Part shown: positions 12,101 to 24,100 of the stretch, one piece after another | How the letters are laid out: each line of letters opens with the position of its first letter | Numbering within the stretch: the stretch's first letter is position 1 | DNA from: Fratercula arctica | Lineage: Eukaryota > Chordata > Aves > Charadriiformes > Alcidae | Reading direction: 5' to 3' | Length of the DNA stretch: 64,000 nt | NCBI GenBank assembly: GCA_947846985.1 | Contig: CANTUZ010000014.1 | Location: forward strand, 9,035,837 to 9,099,836 | The notes under the pieces: model-generated | The model's input: only the letters and a program-made list of their open reading frames with translations | The model's database searches: none | What the model was told of the DNA's origin: nothing | Position numbers and translations under genes: made by a program

Positions 12101-15100
12101 GGGGCGAGAGAGGGACGGACAAGGGACAGGGACCCCCAAGGGACCCCTCGAGGAACCTGGTGGCCCAGGAGAGCCCCTTGGGGGTCCAGGTGGCCCCCGG
12201 GGGGACCCAGGTGGCCCCGTGGTGACCGAGGTGTCCCCCCCCCCGGCCTCACCTCAGCATCCAGGTGTCGTAGTCGATGTCCGTCATGGTGTTGGGGAAC
12301 TCCAGGTCCTCGGGGCGGATGGCGGTGACGCCTGCGGGGACGAGGGGGGGTGACATCGAGGGGGGGTGACATCGCCGGGGGCGGGGGGTGGTTCGGGGCC
12401 CCCCCCACCCCGTGTCCCCCCCAGGTGTCCCCTCCTGTCCCCTCTCACCCGCCTCGATGGAGCCGGACCAACGATCCACCATCTTCTGGATGACGATCTC
12501 GAAGAGCTCCCCGTCCCGCAGCGCCCTGGGGACACGGGGGGGTCACTGGGGGGGGGGGAAGGGCAGAGGGGCCCCCCCCAGGTGGGTGCTGGGGGGGGTG
12601 GGCACCCCGAGGGGGGAATTGGGGTGAAATGGGGCAGGTCTGGGGGGGGCAGGGGCAGATCTGGGGGCCCAGGGTGGGATTTTTGGGTGCAGAGGGAGGA
12701 TTTTTGGGTGCAGGGTGGGATTTTGGGCGCAGGGTGGGGGTTTTGGGGGCCCAGGGTGGGATTTTTGGGTGCGGGGGGGGGTTTCAGGGTGCCCCCGAGC
12801 GGTTGGAGATGACGATGGCATCGTTGAACTCAAAGAAGGAGGTGAGGACGTGGGGATGGAGATGGAGCACCCATGGGTGGGTGCTGGGGTTTAGGGTGGG
12901 TTTTTGGGTGCAGGGGGGGGGGTTTGGGGGCCCAGGGTGGGATTTTTGGGTGCAGAGGGAGGATTTTTGGGCGCCGCTGACCGGTTGGAGATGATGATGG
13001 CGTTATTGAACTCAAAGGTGGTGGTGAGGACGTGGGGATGGAGGTGGAGCACCCGTGGGTGGCTGCTGGGGTTTTGGGTGGGTTTTTGGGCGCAGGGTGG
13101 GATTTTTGGGCACAGAGGGAGGATTTTTGGGTGCAGGGGGGGGTTTCGGGGTGCCCACGAGCGGTTGGAGATGACGATGGCGTCATTGAACTGGGAGGTG
13201 GTGAGGACGTGGGGATGGACGTGGAGCACCCATGGGTGGGTGTTGGGGTTTTGGGTGGGGTTTTGGGTGCCGGGTGGGGTTTTGGGGGCCCAGGGTGGGA
13301 TTTTTGGGTGCAGAGGGGGGTTTTTGGGTGCAGAGGGGGGGTTTTCGGGTGCAGAGGGGGGGTTTGGGGCGCCGCTGACCGGTTGGAGATGACGATGGCG
13401 TCGTTGAACTCGGAGCGGCAGTTCTGGCGCAGCGCCGTGCGCCCGCCGTTGGTGATGACGGCGTTGGTGCCGTGCAGGCGGTGGAAGCGCAGGTCGCTGG
13501 GGGAACCCCCCGGGGAGGGGCTCTCGGGGGACCCCGGGGTGTCACCCTCCGAGCCGTCGCCCGCCACCGACGTCACCTCTGGGGGTGCGGGACACCCACA
13601 GCACCCGTCAACCCCAACGGTGGGGCTCCAGCACCCCAACGTTGCCCCCAGGCCCCTGGTGTCACCGATGTCCCCCAAACCCACCCCCTGATGTCCCCGT
13701 GTCCCTCAAACCCAGCCCTTGATGTCCCCAACCTCCCCCAAACTCCACTTCTGGTGTCCCCAAGACCCCTGTCCCCCCCCAAACCCACCCCCTGGTGTCC
13801 CCAATCCCCTCCCAAACCAAGTCCTTTATGTCCCCAACCTCCCCAAACCCACCTTCTGGTGTCCCCAGGTGCCCCAAACCCACCCCCTGATGTCCCCAAG
13901 CTCCTCCAAACTCCACTTCTGGTGTCCCCAAGACCCCTGTCCCCCCCCAAACCCAGCCCCTGGTGTCCCCAATCCCCTCCCAAACCCAGCCCTTGATGTC
14001 CCCAACCTCCCCAAACCCACCTTCTGGTGTCCCCACGTCCCTCAAACCCATCCCCTGATGTCCCCAACCTCCCCAAACCCACCCCCTGATGTCCCCAAGC
14101 CCCCCCAAACTCCACTTCTGGTGTCCCCCAGGACCCCTGTCCCCCCCAAACCTACCCCCGGTGCCCCCAACCTCCCCAAACCCAACATCATGGTGTCCCC
14201 AACCTCCCCAAACCCACCCCCTGATGTCCCCAAGCCCCCCAAAACTCCACCTCTGACCTCCCCAGGTGTTGCGTCCCACCCCCCCGCCCCGAGCTCCAGT
14301 GTCCCCAGTAGCTCACCGCCGTCCTCCACGATGGTGGCCTGGGCGGCCTGGCCGTAGAGGTCCACCACGGCGTAGACGTTGGGGGGGACGTTCCAGGCGG
14401 CGGGTCCCTGCGCCGCCCCGTTGACGAAGAAGTGGAGGGTGCCATCGTCCCTGCGGACCACCCCCACCGTGTCCCCCGCCTGCAGGGGACACGCGTCACC
14501 CGGGGACAAGGGACACCGGAGGGGGGAGGTTGTCCCCTGCCCCACGGCCTCCGGGTTGTCCCCACCTTGAGGCGGTCGAGGTTGTGGCCATACTCGTCCA
14601 GGACGGTGGTGCCGTTGTGCATCACCCCGTTGCCCGTCATCATCCAGGTGCCTGCGGGGACAAGGGACAGGGTTGGGGACACGAGCCGTGGAGGGGACGG
14701 TGGGTTGGGGACACCCAGGGGTGGCCGAGGGGACACCTTGGGGTGGTTTGAGATGGCCTGAGGACACCCCAGGGACACCTTGGGGTGGCTGGGGATGCCC
14801 TGGAGTGTCTGGAGATGCCCTGGGGACACCTTGGGGACAGGCTGGGATGGATGGGGACACCCTGGAGTGGCTCAAGGCGTCCTGAGGACACCCAGGGGTG
14901 GCCGAGGGGACACCTTGGGGTGGTTTGAGGTGACCTGGGGACACCTTGGGATGGATGGGGACACCCTGGAGTGACTCAAGGTGTCCTGGGGACACCCTGG
15001 GGACACCTCGGAGTGGCTGGAGATGGCCTGAGGAGACACAGGCGTAGTTTGGGGACACCCTGGAGTAGTTTGACGTGGCACGAGGACACCCTGGGGACAT

Positions 15101-18100
15101 CCAGGGGTGGCTGGGGACACCCTAGAGTAGCTGGAGATGCCCTGGGGACACCCTGAGGTGGCTCAAGGTGTCCTGGGGACACCTTGGAGTGGTTTGAGAT
15201 GGGCTGGGGACATCCTGGAGCGGCTGGGGACACCCTGAGGACACTCAGGAGCGGCTGGAGAAGCCCTGGGGACAGGTATTGACTTCATGGGGACATTGGG
15301 GATCCATGGGAACCTCTTGGAGATGTCGGGGACCCCATGGAGACCTCTTGGAAACGTCGGGGACACCATGGTGACATCGGGGACCCCATGGAGACCTCTT
15401 GGAGATGTCGGGGACACCATGGAGACGTCAGGGACCCCACGGAGACGTTGGGGACCCACCTGAGCGCAGGTTGGTCATGGTGGAGGGGCAGCTGGAGGTA
15501 GGTGGGGTTGTGGATGGTGACCCTGTGGGGATGCTGGGGACATTGGGGACCCCATGGGAGCCCCAGGAAGATGTTTGGGACCCCACAGAGATGTCGGGGA
15601 CCCCATGGAGACGTCGGGGACCCCACGGAGACCTCTTGGAGATGTCGGGGACCCCATGGAGACGTCGGGGACCCACCTGAGCGCAGGTTGGTCATGGTGG
15701 AGGGCAGCTGGAGGTAGGCGGGGTTGTGGGTGGTGACCCCGATCTCGATGGACCCCGCCCACTTGTCCACCATCTTGTCGATGCGGACCTGGAAGAGCTC
15801 GTTGTCCCGCAGCGCCCGGGCGCTCAGCACCACCCCGTGGTTGAAGTCGTCCGTGGCGCTGGGGATGGGGACACGGGGGACACCGCGTCACCAGGGGCGT
15901 GAGGGACGGGTCCATCACGTCAACGGGGACAGAAGGACGCCACGTCAACGGGGACGCCAGGTCAGCAAGAACACCAGGGACAGGGATGGAAGGACACAAC
16001 GTCAGTAGGGACACCAGGATGGGTCCATCACGTCAATGGGGACACCAGGGATGGGGACAGAAGGACACATTAGTGGCGACACCAGGATGGGTCCATCACG
16101 TCAATGGGGACACCAGGGACAGGGACAGAAGGACACACCATCAGCACGGACACCAGGAATGGGGACACCACGTCAACAGGGACACCAGGATTGGGGACAC
16201 CACGTCAACGGGGACATCAGGGTTGAGGACACCACGTCAACGGGGACATCAGGGAGGGGGACACCACGTCAACGGGGACATCAGGGAGGGATGGGGACAC
16301 CCAAACACCATGTCAACAGGGACACGAGGGTTGGAGACACCACGTCAACCGTGATGCCAGGAACAGGGCCACCACATCGACGGGGACATGAGGGATGGGG
16401 ACACCAGGGATGGGGCCAGCACATCAACAGGGACACCAGGGATGGGGCCACCTGGACATCGCATCAACCAGGACACTAGCGATGAGGACACCACGTCAAC
16501 GGGGACATCAAGGTTGGGGACACCACGTCAATGGGGACCCCGGGGTTGGGGACACTGGACACCACATCAACCAGGACACCAAGGATGGCCCCATCACACC
16601 AAAGGGGACGCAGTCACTCGCTGTGACCACGAGCCCACCTCCAGCCCGCCGTGTCCCCAAGTCCCCCCACACCCCCATGTCCCCCCGTGTCCCCCGGTGT
16701 CCCCGTGTCACTCACTGCGGCCGCAGAGCCGTGCGTCCCTCGTTGACGACAGCCGCCTTCTGCCCGCAGTTGGGGTGGAAGAGGAGGCGGGGGGGCGGCG
16801 GTGGCCCAGCCGGTGGCCCGGCGGGGGGCTGAGGGGACACGGGGGGACGTCGGCCACCCTCGGGTGACAATGCCCTCAGGATGGCGTTGTTGCGGCGCAG
16901 GCGGTCGCTGTGGTTGTGGTTGTGGACGATGGTCACCTTCACCGCCATCCCGTAGAGATCCACCACCCCGTAGACCACCAACGGGGTCAGCGTCGTCGCC
17001 ACCCCTGGGGACGGGGACAGGGACGTCATCGCAGCCACCCGGGGGACACCCCGGTCTCCCCAAGGTCATGGGGTGTCAACATGGAAGACATCCCATGGAT
17101 GCCGATGTCCCCAGGAGCCATCTTGGTGTCCCCAAGTCATGGGCCCTCAACGTGGGGGACATCTCATGGATGGGGACATCATCAAGAGTCACCTTGGGGT
17201 CCCTCAAGGACACGGGGCCTCAATGTGGGGGACACCCCGTGGATGCCAATGTCCCCAGGAGCCACCTTGGTGTCCCCAGGGTCATGGGGCCTCAATGTGG
17301 GGGACACCCCATGGACGAGGATGTCCCCAAGAGCCACCTTGGGGTCCCCAGGTCCCCTCCCATCCCCCGGGTGTCGATTTGGGGACCCCGGGGGGTTGTG
17401 TGTGGGGGGGGGTGTCCCCATGTCCCCGTGTGTCCCCCCCGCGTCCCCCCCCGCGTCCCCCACCTTGGTCGATGCCGTTGATGTAGAAGTGAAGGGCGTT
17501 GTTGGCTTTTCTGGTCAGCCCGATGTGGTCCCCTTCCTTGGGGGGGGGGGACACAGAGGTGACAATGGGCCCCCCCCAAATCTGAGGGAGCCCCCCCACA
17601 TCCCCCGGGGTGTCCTCGAGGGGTTGGGGATGCGGGGGGGGGGGGCACCGTTGGGACCCCCCCCAAACCCCTGCTGGGGACAGTAGGGACCAGGGGGACA
17701 CACAATTAGGGGTGCGGGGGGGTGACAACATTGGGACCCCCCCAGGGGGGAGGCTGGGGGTCCTGCGGGGGGGGGGAGTTCTCCTGATTTTGGGGGTCCC
17801 GGGAGGACGTTGGGGGTCCCGGAGGGGTGACTCCTGATTTTGGGGGCCCTCAGGTGGTTTTTGGGGGGGTCTGGGGGTGTTGGGGGGGGAATTCCTGATT
17901 TTGGGGGTCCCACGGGGAGCTTTGGGGGGGGGGAATGTCTCAAGAAGTTGGGGGGGTCCCAAATTTTGGGGGGGGCCTCAGGTGGTTTTGGGGGTCCCAG
18001 GGGGAGGTTGAGGGGGCATCCCCCAATTTTTGGGGGGTCCCTGGGGGGGTCCCCTCGATTTTTGGGGGGCCACCGGGGGGGGGCTTTGGGGGGGGGTCCC

Positions 18101-21100
18101 CGAGGTGGGGGTCGCTCCTGATTTTGGTGGATCCTTGGGGGTCCCCCCAATTCTGGGAAGCTCGGGGGGGGGGGGGCAGGGGGGTTTGGGGGGGTCCTGG
18201 GGGGTTTTAGGGATCCCAGGGTGGGGGGGAGGGGGGGGGTGAAGGGTCTGGGGGGGGTCCCCCCGATTTTGGGGGGCCCCCGGGGGGGTCACCTGCAGCT
18301 CGTCGAGGCTGAACTCGCAGTACTCGCGCCGCGTCCCCTTCCCGTTGGTCAGGATCCCGCAGCCGCTCATCATGATGGTCCCTGGGGGGGGTCACGACAT
18401 CGATGGGGGGGGGGTCACGACATCGGGGGGGGCCCCCACGCCCCCTCTGAGGGGACCCAGGCATCCGGGAACCCCCCCCACCCCCCACCTCCCCCTTAAT
18501 AAGGGCTTTTGGGGCTGCCCAACTCTATTCTTGGGGGTCTGGGGGGGGATGCAGGTGTCCGGGGGGGGACACCCACCACCTGGGGGGCGCACGGGGGGGT
18601 CCCCATTCCCCTCTGGGGGGCACCCAGGTGGCTGGGGGGGGGTCTCTCAAGCATCTGAGCACCCAAATTAACCCCAACCGCCAGCTCCTGGGGTCCTCCC
18701 CTCCTCTCCCAAGGGGACCCAGGTGTCCTGGGGGGGGACACGACACCCTGATGTCGGGGGGGGGGGACACGCCGGTGTCCTGGGGGGGGTCCCAGGCGTG
18801 GGGGGGGGGGGGGGGGGGGCACCCACCGGAGCGGAGGTTGGTCATGGTGGCGGGGTACTCCAGGCTGTTGGGGTTATGCGCCGTCACCCCGATCTCGATG
18901 GATCCCGACCATTTATCCACCAGTTTGTCGATACGGATCTGGGGGGGGGTGGGGGGTCAGGACAAACACACCCCCCCCGCCCCAGACCCTCCAACACCCC
19001 CCTGGATGCCCCTCCTCCCCCCATTAACCCCATGGGACGCCCACAGGGCCCCCCAAGGTGTCCCCAAAATGCTCTCAGGTCCCCAGTGTTGTCCCCAAGA
19101 GCCCCCCCCCCAACACCGGGACACCCCCAACACCCCCCCAGGACCCCTGTAACCCCCCCTCCTCCCCCCCCAGGACCCTGGGGAGTCCCTTTTAAGGCCC
19201 CCCAGGACCCCATAACACCCCCCAGACCCTTCTAAGGTCCCCATGACCCCCCCTAAGACCCCACGCCAGCCTCTACGGCCCCCCCAGGACCCCCAAAAGG
19301 TCATCAATACCCTCCCCGGAGCACCCGTGATGCCCCCAGGACCCCTCCCAGGACCCCCAAAAGGCCCCCGGGCCCCCCACGATCCCACTAAGATCCCCAA
19401 TAGACCCCCAGGACCCTCCTAGGATCCCCTGTAGGCCCCAACCCCCCCCCCCCCAGGACCCCAAAAAGGCCCCTAGGAACCCCATAAGGCCCCCCCAAAA
19501 ACTCCCAGAACCACAAAAAGGCCCCCAGGACCCTCCCAGGACCCCCCAAAACCCCTCAGAACCCCCTAAAAGCACCCAGGACCCCTGCCAGAACCCCCAA
19601 AACCCCCCAGACCCCCAAAAAACCCCTAGGCCCCTCCCAAAATCCCCCAGGACCCCTACCAAGACCCCCCAAACCCCCCAGGACCCCTCCCAAGACCCCA
19701 AAAAAAACCAAGGACCCCCAAAATCCCCCAGGACCCCTCCAATGACCCCCCAAAACCCCCCACAGCCCCTCCCAAGACCCCCAAAAATCCCCAAGGACCC
19801 CCAAAATCCCCCAGGACCCCTCCCAAGACCCCCCAAAACCCCCCACAGGACCCCTCCTAAGACCCCCAAAAAAAACCCAGGCCCCTCCCAAAATCCCCCA
19901 GGACCCCTACCAAGACCCCCCAAACCCCCCAGGACCCCTCCTAAGACCCCCAAAAAAACCCCAGGACCCCCAAAATCCCCCAGGACCCCCCTCCCCCCCG
20001 CCCCACCCGGCACCTCGAACATCTCCCCGTCGCGCAGGGGCCGGTTGGTGAGCACGACGCCGTTGTTGAACTCGTCGAGGGGCCGGCGGCGCTCGGCCGT
20101 CTTGTGCCCATTGCTCAGCTTGATGAGGGCCCCGCACTTCTCGTGGAACAGCAGCGCCTCATTGGACAGCGGGGCCCCGGGGCCCGCCCACGCCGCCCCT
20201 GGGAGGGGCGGGGCCGGTTAGGACACGCCCACTCCGGGAGAGGCCACGCCCCTCCCCCCAAACCCCCCACCCATTCATTAAGGCAAGTGAGAGGGAAACC
20301 CCCCCCCCCCCCGCCGGGGTGGGCCACGCCCCCTTGGGAAGGCCACACCCCCTATTGGGAGAGACCACACCCACCACAACACCCCCGTTCATTAAGACAA
20401 GTGGGGGGAAGCTCCGCCCCCTGGGTGGGCCACGCCCCCTTGGGAAGGCCACGCCCCCTCCCAGAAACACACCCCCCCCCATTCATTAAGTGAGAAAGAA
20501 GCTCCGCCCCCGGTACAGTCCACGCCCCTGAAGAGGCCACACCCCTTATTGGAAGAAGCCACGCCCCCATTCATTGAGGCAAATGAGAGGGAAACTCCGC
20601 CCCCTGTAGAGGCCACGCCCCCCCAACCCCCCCATTCATTAAGGCAAAGGAGAGGGGGGAAACTCCGCCCCCTGGGTGTGGGCCACACCCCTTTTGGAAG
20701 GCCACGCCCTCCATTGAGTCAGGCCACGCCCCCCCATTGAGACAGAAGCCACTTGGTCTCAGTGCTGGCCCCACCCACCACTAGGCCACGCCCCCAGGGA
20801 AGGCCCCACCCACTAATAGGTCCCACCCTAATGAGAGGCCCCGCCCCCTTCGAAGAGGCCACGCCCATCAGGCCCTTCCCCGCCCCCATTGGAGCTGACT
20901 CCACCCACTCCCCATTCAAGCCACACCCACCCTGGTGGAGACCACGCCCCCCACCTGCAGGGAGAGGCAGCAAAGGCTCCGCCCCCTCCGGGATGGCCAC
21001 ACCCCCCAGACAAGCCCCGCCCACTCCCATTCACAGATAGGGATGCCATGGCCCCGCCCCCGCGTCAGGCCACGCCCCCTTTAGCTCAGGCCCCGCCCCC

Positions 21101-24100
21101 ATCACTCACCGCCCTCGGGGGGGTCCAGGCTGTCGGGGAACTTGTCGGGACGGGGCTGGGCCCGGGGGGGGGCCGGGGCGGGGGGCAGCGCTGGGGGGGC
21201 CACCAGTCACACCAGTGCCCCCAGTAATGAGCCCAGTACCCCCCCAGTAACCCCAGTGCTCCCAGTAATGGCCCCAGTACCCTCCCAGTAACCCCAGTGC
21301 TCCCAGTAACAGCCCCAGTACCCTCCCAGTAACACCAGTGCTCCCAGTAATGAGCCCAGCACCCTCCCAGTAAGCCCAGTGCTCCCAGTAACAGCCCCAG
21401 TACCCTCCCAGTAACACCCGGTAATGCCCCCCAGTAACACCAGTGCTCCCAGTAATGACCCCAGTACCCTCCCAGTGCTCCCAGTAACACCCAGTAATGC
21501 CACCCAGCAACACCAGTACTCCCAGTAATGACCCCAGTACCCTCCCAGTGCTCCCAGTAATGGCCCCAGCACCCTCCCAGTAACCACAGTAACACCAATG
21601 CTCCTAGTAACAGCCCCCAGTAACACCAGTGCTCCCAGTAATGGCACCCAATATCCTCTCAGTGCTCCCAGTAACACCAGTGGTCCCAGTAATGGCACCC
21701 AGTACCCTCTAAGTGCTCCCAGTAACACCAGTGGTCCCAGTAATGGCATCCAGTACCCTCTCAGTGCTCCCAGTAACACCAGCGCTCCCACTAACACCAG
21801 TTAACAACCCCCAAAGGCTCCAGTGCTCCCAGTGAAGGACGCCACTCAACCCCAGCGTTCCCAGTAATTACCCGCAGTAACCCCAGTGCTCCCAGTAATG
21901 CTCCCAGTAGCCCCAGTGCTCCCAATAACGACCCCAGTACCCTTCCAGAGCTCCCACTAACACCCACTGACACCCCCCAGTGATGCCCCAGTGCTCCCAG
22001 TGATGCCCCCCCAGTCCCCCCAAATCTCCCCAACACCCCCAAATCCCCCATCATCCCTAAATCCCATCCCCCCCCAATACCCCCCGCCCCCCAAATCCCC
22101 CACCCCCCTCCTCATCCCCCCCATCCCGCCCAGTACCCCCTTCTCCATCCCCCCAACTCCCCCAAATCCCCCAACTACCCCAAAACCCCCCAATACCCCC
22201 CAACTCCCCCTAACGACCCCAAATCCCCCAAACCCCCCCAACTACCCCCTAACTCCCCCAAAACCCCCCCAACCCCCTCCGTTCCCCCTAACTCCCTCAA
22301 ATCCCCCCAAGTACCCCCCCAACTACTCCAAAACCCCCCAAATCTCCCCCCAAATCCCCCCCAACTACCCCCCAAGCCCCCGTTCCCCCTAACTCCCTCA
22401 AATCCCCCCCAAATCCTCCCCAACCCCCCCAAACCCCCCCAAATCCCCCCCAACTACCCCCCAAGCCCCCGTTCCCCCTAACTCCCTCAAATCCCCCCCA
22501 AATCCTCCCCAACCCCCCGAACCCCCCCAAATCCCCCCCAACTACCCCCCAAGCCCCCCAGTTCCCCCTAACTCCCTCAAATCCCCCGCAACTACCCCAA
22601 AACCCCCCCAACCCCCCCCCAACCCCCCCAAATCCCCCCCAACTTACCCGGCAGGGGGGTGGGCGCGGGCGGTAAAGGGGGAGCCGGGGGGGGCGCAGCC
22701 ACTTCGGGGGGGGACGACGGTGACCTGGGTGCATTTCCCGTAGAGATCCACCACGGCCCAGACGCGGGGGGGCAGCCCGGCCGCCGCCACCCCCCAGTCC
22801 CGGCCGTTCACCCACAGCTTCAGCTCCCCCCCCGGGGTGGCCTGAACCCCCACCCTGTCCCCCTCCCCCAGAGCGTCCAGGTCCGGCCCGAAATCCTCCC
22901 GCAGGGAGCGGCCGTCGCGCAGCACGGAGCAGCCGGAGACCACCCAGGAGCCCCCCCGCAGCCCCGTGGCGCTGCTGGGGAAATCCAGCTCCGCCGGGTC
23001 CAGCGCCGTCACCCCCACCTCGATGGAGCCGCTCCAGGAGTTCACCTGGGGGGGGGGGGGAAAGGGGGGTTAAGGGAGGGGCGTAATGGGGGTCTCCGGG
23101 GGGGAAATGGGGGTTAAGGGGGGGAATATGGGGGTCTATGGGGGGGAAATGGGGGTTAAGGGGGAGAAATGGGGGGGAAATGGGGGTTAAGGGGGGGAAT
23201 ATGGGGGTCTATGGGGGGGAATATGGGGGTTAAAGGGGAGAAATGGGGGGGAAATGGGGTAAGAGGGGGAATATGGGGGTCTATGGGGGGGAATATGGGG
23301 TTAAGGGGAAGAAATGGGGGGGAAATGGGTGGTTAGGAGGGGGAATATGGGGGTCTATTGGGGTTAGGAAATGGGGGGAAATGGGTTAAAATTGGGGTTA
23401 GGGGGAATGGGGTTGTAATGGGGGGGGGGGAAAATGGGGGGGAAATGGGTGGGGGGGCTACTGGGGGCTATGGGGAGGGCGGGAAATGGGTGTTGGGGGG
23501 GAAATGGGGGGGGCTCTGAGGGGGGAAATGAGGGGGGCAAATGGGGGTCTACGGGGGGAAATGGGGGTTAAGGGGGGGAATATGGGGGTTAAGGAGAGAA
23601 ATGGGGGTTAAGGAGGGGAATATGGGGGTTATGGGGGGGAATATGGGGGGGAAATGGGGGTTAAGGGGGGGCTCTGAGGGGGGGAAATGGGTGTTTGAGG
23701 GGGCAAATGGGGGTCTATGGGGGGGAAAATGGGGGGGGAAATGGGGGGGGAATGGGGGGGGAATATGGGGAGGAAATGGGGGAGGAAATGGGGGTTAAGG
23801 GGGGCTCTGAGGGGGGGAAATGGGTGTTTGGGGGGGGCAAATGGGGTCTATGGGGGAGAAATGGGGGAGGAAATGGGGGGGAAATGGGGGTTAAAAGGGG
23901 GCTCTGAGGCGGGCAAATGGGGGTTAAAAGGGGGCGATGGGAGATAGAGGGGGGGTCTCAGGGGGGAAATGGGGGTTAAGGGGGGAAATGGGAGTTGGGG
24001 GGGCAGAAATGGGGGGTGGGGGGGGGAAATGGGGACTAATGGGGGAATTGGGGGATGTGGGGGGGCAAAGGGGGGTTAAAGGAGGGAAATGGGGGATCTG

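Noticed and set aside
10000..12330. Several long Ser/Pro and Gly/Asp repeat proteins (10220-12328 and complements)
   Set aside because: Frames exist in all six phases because the 30-40 bp repeats lack stops; no conserved domain.
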